Below, one piece after another: positions 15,081-19,346 of a stretch of 19,346 nucleotides of DNA. The first letter of the stretch is position 1. Each line of letters begins with the position of its first letter. Below the pieces are notes generated by a model, which searched no databases, was not told the DNA's origin, and was given only the letters and a program-made list of their open reading frames with translations. The translations under genes and the position numbers were made by a program. The stretch comes from an uncultured bacterium (GTDB lineage: Bacteria > Patescibacteriota > Patescibacteriia > UBA1558 > GWA2-36-10). The stretch covers positions 1-19,346 of the forward strand of contig CAIRBL010000090.1 in the NCBI GenBank assembly GCA_903876815.1. The letters run 5' to 3'.

Positions 15081-15835
15081 GAAAGAAAAATAAAAATAAA
15101 TAAAGCTAATAAACTAGTATAAACAAAAAACCAGGGAAAATAATTTTTTAAAACTAATTTTTTTAACAACACTAAAGCAAAATAGCCAGAAATAATGGTG
15201 ACCAAAATAGCTAACAAATATTGGCTATGCCAAACAAAATTATCCCAAGACAATAGAAAAGCGCCGACAATAGCTGGAATGGCTAGTAAGAAAGCAAAAT
15301 CAAACGCTTGTTTTTTATTTAAACCCAAAAATAAAGCTGTAGAAATCACCAAAGCGCTACGAGAAATACCAGGTAAAGCAGCCAAACCTTGAACTAAGCC
15401 TAAAATTAAAGCTATTTGCCAAGTTAAGGTCTTTTTTTCTTTAGACCAAAAAACGCTCAACAAAAATGCTGAAGTAATCAAAAGACCAAAAGCAGCCGCC
15501 TCAACATTCCGAAATTCTTCAATGCTTTGATACAAAAATAAACCAATGATGCCTGTCACTATGGTGCTAAGTAACAAATACCAAGCCCAATTTTGATATG
15601 TAGGTGATGGATATTTTTTTGCTTGAAAAAAATTAAGAAAAATTTCTTTGATTTCTTTGCGAAAGAAAAATAGCAAAACCAATAAGCTTCCTAAGTGTAA
15701 AAAAATATCAAACTCTATTGGCACGGTGACTTTGAGCAAATGTTCTGCTACAACCAAATGCCCGTCCGAAGAAATCGGCAACCACTCTGCGATACCCTGT
15801 ACTAGACCCAAAATAATAGATTGAAAAATAGTCAT
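15077..15835 (-). CDS. uppP: Undecaprenyl-diphosphatase UppP (BacA family)
   Basis: A 252-residue integral membrane enzyme that dephosphorylates undecaprenyl diphosphate to regenerate the lipid carrier for peptidoglycan and glycan export. The first signature, QGIAEWLPISSDGHL (13-27), contains the Q/ExxxE pair (Q13, E17), the Ser pair and H26. The second, PGISRSA (155-161), contains the catalytic-site Arg159. Several hydrophobic segments (about 45-58, 85-102, 113-130, 143-160, 183-195, 207-223, 233-251) fit the family topology; the length is near the usual 260-280. It is the first gene of the uppP-manC-mltG run and is divergent from the DUF212 gene. No Shine-Dalgarno is visible. Confidence 0.96.
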   Translation of the reverse strand: MTIFQSIILGLVQGIAEWLPISSDGHLVVAEHLLKVTVPIEFDIFLHLGSLLVLLFFFRKEIKEIFLNFFQAKKYPSPTYQNWAWYLLLSTIVTGIIGLFLYQSIEEFRNVEAAAFGLLITSAFLLSVFWSKEKKTLTWQIALILGLVQGLAALPGISRSALVISTALFLGLNKKQAFDFAFLLAIPAIVGAFLLSWDNFVWHSQYLLAILVTIISGYFALVLLKKLVLKNYFPWFFVYTSLLALFIFIFLS

Positions 15836-15855
15836 TTTTAGATTTGCTTAATTTT

Positions 15856-15864
15856 TGTTATAAT
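15856..15864 (+). promoter_or_regulatory. Extended -10 promoter of the DUF212 gene
   Basis: TGTTATAAT combines a perfect TATAAT (15859-15864) with the TGn extension; the -35 position (TTTTAG, 15836-15841) is weak. The start codon is at 15894. On the minus strand TATTAT (15865-15860) may serve uppP, so the two divergent promoters probably overlap. Confidence 0.5.
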
Positions 15865-15893
15865 AAAGCTAAATTAATATTAAATAAAACCCT

Positions 15894-16340
15894 ATGCTTA
15901 TAGATTATCAATTATGGCTTATCCCCTTTTTAGTAATGGTTATCGCTCAGGCACTCAAAGTAGTATTTACAAGATCTAAAACTTGGGACTGGAATCGCCT
16001 CAAAAGATTTAATCAATATGGCGGCATGCCATCTTCACACTCGGCCATGGTAACCTCACTGACCACTGTCTTAGCCTATGATCAAGGCTTAGACTCCCCA
16101 AGCTTCGCTGTGGCCCTGATTTTAGCTCTTATCACCATTCGCGACGCTTCTGGCTTCCGTCTAGCTATTGGACAACACGGTCAAATGATTAATAAATTAG
16201 TCAAAGAACTACCAGATGATCAAGAATATAAATTTCCAGTTTTAGGAGAAAAATTTGGCCATAAAAATATCGAGGTTATTGGTGGTATCATATTTGGCCT
16301 CATTTGCACATTTGCACTGATACAGCTAATTTTAAACTAA
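15894..16340 (+). CDS. Divergent PAP2-family (DUF212) membrane protein
   Basis: A 148-residue membrane protein of the DUF212 family, related to PAP2 acid phosphatases and haloperoxidases. Family motifs are GGMPSSHSA (43-51), IRDASGFRLAIGQHG (82-96) and FGHKNIEVIGG (121-131). The SSH, RDxxGxR and GH elements correspond to the phosphatase-type active site. Hydrophobic segments lie at about 7-23, 50-62, 70-83 and 127-147. The substrate is unknown; PAP2 enzymes often act on lipid phosphates, and the position opposite uppP makes a polyprenyl phosphate plausible but unproven. Its 3' end lies 8 nt from the convergent gpmI stop, with no clear terminator between them. Confidence 0.9.
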   Translation: MLIDYQLWLIPFLVMVIAQALKVVFTRSKTWDWNRLKRFNQYGGMPSSHSAMVTSLTTVLAYDQGLDSPSFAVALILALITIRDASGFRLAIGQHGQMINKLVKELPDDQEYKFPVLGEKFGHKNIEVIGGIIFGLICTFALIQLILN

Positions 16341-16348
16341 CAAATCTT

Positions 16349-17923
16349 CTAAATTAAAGAACTGCCGGTCATAGTCGGTGGTTTTTTAAGTCCCATAATT
16401 TTTAAAATTGTCGGTGCTACATCCGCTAAAACACCCATAGAAGTAATTTGACTCAAATCTCTACCTGATAAACCAGGTAAAACACTCTTGCCAACAAAAT
16501 CTTGCCCAATGATAAATAAGGGCACGGGATTGTTGGAATGTTCTTTGTTGATCAAGCCATTTTGTAAATTATACATTTCTTCACAATTACCATGATCAGC
16601 CGTGATCAATGCTACTCCACCATAAGACAAAACAGTATCAACAATTTCTCCCACCAAACGATCGACAATCTCAATCGCCTCAATGGTGGCCGGCAAATTA
16701 CCAGTATGCCCAACCATGTCTGGATTGGCAAAATTGACCACAATAAAGTCATACAAACCCTCTTTGATACTTTGCACAATTTTATTACTGAGCTCTCTAG
16801 CAGACATCGCTGGTTTTTCATCATAAGAACCAACATGTGGTGAGGGCACCAAAGCCCTATCTTCACCAGGATATAATTTTTCATTACCACCATTAAAAAA
16901 ATAAGTGACGTGCGCATACTTTTCTGTTTCTGCTATGTGTAATTGTTTTAAACCAGCCTCAGAAATGACGCGCGCCAAAGGCATATCCATCACCACCTTG
17001 GGAAAAGCTACAGTAGCCGGTAAATCGGTCTCATATTCTGTCATAGTGACAAATAACAAATCTTTAAAATACGGACGAGCAAATTTTTCAAAACCCGGCA
17101 AGACCAAAGACTTGGTTAATTGTCTAGCTCTATCTGCTCGAAAATTAAAAAATATTACGCCATCACCATCTTTGATTAAACCTTTGGCTTGACCTAAATC
17201 ATCAGTAATCACAGTAGGCACAAATTCCTCATCATAAACACTTTTGGCATAAGAAGCGTTAATAGCTGCTATAGGATCTTCAAATTTATTATCTGCTTGC
17301 CCATCTACTAAAACACGATAAGTTTTTTCTGTACGCTCCCAATTGTTATCTCTATCCATAGCATAAAATCTGCCGGACAAAGAAGCAATCGCTCCTAAAC
17401 CGATTTGTTTTAATTTAGCTTCTAATTGATTGATATAATTTAAGCCACTATTGTATGGCGTATCACGTCCATCTAAAAAAGCATGGATGTATAATCTTTC
17501 TACTTTTTGTTGTTTTGCTAACTCAACTAAAGCATATAAATGCTCATTAAAACTATGCACACCACCAGAAGAAACTAAACCCAAAATGTGCAAACTGGAA
17601 CTCTTACTCTTAACGTGTTGGCAAACTTTTAAAAATGCTTCATTTTGATAAAAATCTCCTTCAGCAATAGCTTTGGTAATACGTGGTAAATTTTGATAAT
17701 AAATAGTACCAGAGCCTAAAGATAGATGGCCTACTTCTGAATTCCCCATTTCACCCCAAGACAAACCAACCGCCTCACCTGAAGATGCCAGTGGCATGAC
17801 TGGATAATTACTAATATATTTATCAAAATTAGGAGTTTTAGCTAAAGCAATAGCATTGGCACGTGTCGGGGGCGCAATGCCAAATCCATCTAAGACTATC
17901 AAAATAACTGGCTTTGGTCGCAT
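16349..17923 (-). CDS. gpmI: 2,3-bisphosphoglycerate-independent phosphoglycerate mutase (copy 1, complete)
   Basis: A 524-residue glycolytic enzyme that interconverts 3- and 2-phosphoglycerate using two Mn ions and a phosphoserine. It belongs to the alkaline-phosphatase superfamily. The active-site set is complete: D12 (VLDGFG), catalytic S62 (GNSEVGH), H123 (GGVHS), D151 and D154 (LDGRDTP), R262 and R265 (RADRAR), K335 (AETEKYAH), D402 and H406 (PDMVGHTG), D443 and H444 (ADHGN), H462 (EHSNN). Length is normal for the family. It starts 6 nt after the stop of a second gpmI copy, so both are probably on one transcript. The two copies share motifs but differ widely elsewhere, so this is not a recent duplication. 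Confidence 0.97.
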   Translation of the reverse strand: MRPKPVILIVLDGFGIAPPTRANAIALAKTPNFDKYISNYPVMPLASSGEAVGLSWGEMGNSEVGHLSLGSGTIYYQNLPRITKAIAEGDFYQNEAFLKVCQHVKSKSSSLHILGLVSSGGVHSFNEHLYALVELAKQQKVERLYIHAFLDGRDTPYNSGLNYINQLEAKLKQIGLGAIASLSGRFYAMDRDNNWERTEKTYRVLVDGQADNKFEDPIAAINASYAKSVYDEEFVPTVITDDLGQAKGLIKDGDGVIFFNFRADRARQLTKSLVLPGFEKFARPYFKDLLFVTMTEYETDLPATVAFPKVVMDMPLARVISEAGLKQLHIAETEKYAHVTYFFNGGNEKLYPGEDRALVPSPHVGSYDEKPAMSARELSNKIVQSIKEGLYDFIVVNFANPDMVGHTGNLPATIEAIEIVDRLVGEIVDTVLSYGGVALITADHGNCEEMYNLQNGLINKEHSNNPVPLFIIGQDFVGKSVLPGLSGRDLSQITSMGVLADVAPTILKIMGLKKPPTMTGSSLI

Positions 17924-17929
17924 ATATAA

Positions 17930-19346
17930 TTATTTGATTAAAGATTTAGCCGACATCAATTTCGGCTTATCAATATTTAAAATTTTTAAAATTGTCGGCG
18001 CAATATTAGCTAAGGCTCCGTGCTTAACTAAAGTATATTGATTTTGATTAACCACAATAAAAGGCACCAAATTTACCGAGTGTTCTGTGTCAACTTCTTT
18101 GGTTTTTAAATTAATCATTTCTTCAATATTACCATGATCAGCCGTCACCAAAACTGTTCCTTTGGCTTGCAAAGTGGTTTGCACAATTCTGCCTAATTCT
18201 CTATCTACTACTTCCACCGCTTTGATGCCTGCTTGTAGGTCTCCTGTATGCCCGACCATATCTGGACTGGCAAAATTAACACAAATAAAATCAAATTTTT
18301 TTTCTTGCAAAGCCTTCACCACATAATCAGCTAATTCTTTTGAAGACATTTCTGGCATTTGTGCATAAGAAGCAACATCTTTAGAAGGAATATTCACTCT
18401 TTCTTCGCCAACTATTACATGATCATAGCCACCATTTAAAAAATAAGTTACATGAGCATATTTTTCTGTTTCTGCTATATATAATTGACGCAAATCTCGC
18501 AAAGCCATCGGTAAAGTATCTGGCAAATCAATGCCTGGGAAAGCTGTCAAAATACTATCCAAGTCTGGACCAAAATCCGTCAAAGCGACAAATAATAAAT
18601 TTTTAAAAATATGTCCGCGCTTAAAAGCACCGGGATTTTTCTTTTCAAATTCTGGTTGCACAAAAACTTTTGTCAGCTGTCTTGCTCTATCAGAACGCAA
18701 ATTAAAAAACACTACCGCATCTTTATCTTTGATAGTAGCTACCGGCTTTTTATCTTTGATGATAACTGTTGGCTTGATAAACTCATCGCTCTCACCTCGA
18801 TTATAAGCTTGACTCACGCCTTCAGCGGCTGTCTTGACTTTCACACCCTGACCTTTGACCAAAGCCTTAAAAGCCAACTCTGTTCTAGACCAAGATTTTT
18901 TGCGATCCATAGCATAAAAACGACCCATTACCGTTGCTATTTGGATTCTTTGACGATCAAAAATATTTTTATATTTATCTAAAACTTTTAAAGCGGCAAA
19001 TTGCGGACTATCTCGACCATCAGTAAATAAATGCAAATAAATATTGGCTTTGGTTTTATTCACAAAAAAACTCAGCAAAGATAATAGATGATCATTGTCA
19101 GCGTGTGGACTAGAACCATCAGAAAGTAAGCCCATCAAGTGGATGTCAGATTTATGTGCAGTAACATGCTTAACGGTTTGCAAAAAAGCTGGATTCTTAA
19201 AAAATGTACCATTATTAATACTTTTGGAAATAGTGATAGCGTCTTGCTCGATAATCCGACCAGCACCAATATTCATATGACCCGCCTCTGAATTGCCTGG
19301 CTGACCTTCTGGTAAGCCAACATGTTTACCAGAAGCATTAATCAAA
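17930..19346 (-). CDS. gpmI: 2,3-bisphosphoglycerate-independent phosphoglycerate mutase (copy 2, 5' end off window)
   Basis: About 471 codons are visible; the frame is open at the right edge. The apparent TTG start at 19345 is an artefact, because the visible text begins inside the conserved INASGKHVGLPEGQPGNSE region, which in a full enzyme follows about 45-50 residues including the first metal Asp. Retained motifs include GNSEAGH with the catalytic Ser (19 in visible numbering), FTDGRDSP (107-114), FYAMDRKKSWSRTE (143-156), LRSDRARQLTK (216-226), AETEKYAHVTYF (291-302), PDMVGHTG (361-368), ADHGNIEEM (402-410) and EHSVNLVPF (421-429). The enzyme is probably active. Compared with copy 1 it has an altered segment at the usual GGVHS motif (DGSSPHADNDHL) and an insertion near 236-246 (KNPGAFKRGHI). 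Confidence 0.95.
   Translation of the reverse strand, partial: LINASGKHVGLPEGQPGNSEAGHMNIGAGRIIEQDAITISKSINNGTFFKNPAFLQTVKHVTAHKSDIHLMGLLSDGSSPHADNDHLLSLLSFFVNKTKANIYLHLFTDGRDSPQFAALKVLDKYKNIFDRQRIQIATVMGRFYAMDRKKSWSRTELAFKALVKGQGVKVKTAAEGVSQAYNRGESDEFIKPTVIIKDKKPVATIKDKDAVVFFNLRSDRARQLTKVFVQPEFEKKNPGAFKRGHIFKNLLFVALTDFGPDLDSILTAFPGIDLPDTLPMALRDLRQLYIAETEKYAHVTYFLNGGYDHVIVGEERVNIPSKDVASYAQMPEMSSKELADYVVKALQEKKFDFICVNFASPDMVGHTGDLQAGIKAVEVVDRELGRIVQTTLQAKGTVLVTADHGNIEEMINLKTKEVDTEHSVNLVPFIVVNQNQYTLVKHGALANIAPTILKILNIDKPKLMSAKSLIK

Noticed and set aside
16341..16390. Terminator between the DUF212 and gpmI genes
   Set aside because: Only a short imperfect CCGG-type pairing and a T-run inside the gpmI coding end are seen; not enough for a call.
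16592..17192. Plus- and minus-strand frames inside gpmI copy 1
   Set aside because: The gpmI frame holds every catalytic motif; the others are out-of-frame readings.
19343..19345. TTG as the true start of gpmI copy 2
   Set aside because: The conserved sequence before the catalytic Ser is already under way there; the real start lies beyond the right edge.

Overview
The window is AT-rich with compact, mostly minus-strand genes separated by very short gaps. TGA acts as a stop (it ends the manC and uppP frames inside ATGA overlaps), so the TGA-as-glycine codes of Gracilibacteria and Absconditabacteria are excluded. No start shows a convincing Shine-Dalgarno sequence. Gene content fits a monoderm-like, reduced-genome bacterium, most plausibly Candidatus Patescibacteria (CPR): a degenerate PP2C-like membrane protein with a propeller-like tail, a winged-helix/NTase-like regulator, two linked gpmI genes, and a UppP-ManC-MltG cassette. 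The lineage is an inference; there is no rRNA or tree to prove it.

Layout. 1-374: 5' part of an unknown membrane protein running off the left edge. 378-986: winged-helix regulator, divergent from 1041-3173, a membrane protein with a metal-site-less PP2C-like domain. Face-to-face promoters and a 7+7 bp inverted repeat fill the gap between them. 3185-3214: bidirectional terminator. 3232-11710: an Rhs polymorphic-toxin locus. It holds a 2716-residue secreted protein (signal peptide, SpvB-like domain, twelve calcium-loop VCBS/FG-GAP repeats in two blocks, LamG domain, long YD/RHS shell, EndoU/BECR-like toxin tip) and a 102-residue acidic candidate immunity protein 19 nt downstream. 11786-12970: rplJ-rplL with strong promoter, L10 leader, attenuator and terminator. 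12982-15835: uppP-manC-mltG, translationally coupled by two 4-nt overlaps. 15894-16340: a DUF212/PAP2-like membrane protein, divergent from uppP. 16349-19346: two tandem cofactor-independent phosphoglycerate mutase genes, the upstream one cut by the right edge.

How the genes work together. UppP (and possibly the DUF212 protein) recycles the undecaprenyl carrier, ManC supplies GDP-mannose, and MltG cuts nascent glycan strands, so this block serves the envelope. The Rhs protein resembles the architecture of Bacillus WapA: Sec-exported, with a toxin at the end of a YD-repeat shell and its neutraliser encoded next. It occupies more than 40% of the window, a large investment if the genome is reduced. 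It is the most notable system here. The second notable item is the rplJ leader, which can be read as an L10-controlled attenuator with a 10-bp alternative pairing. No stretch over 300 bases lacks a gene once the left-edge partial frame is counted.
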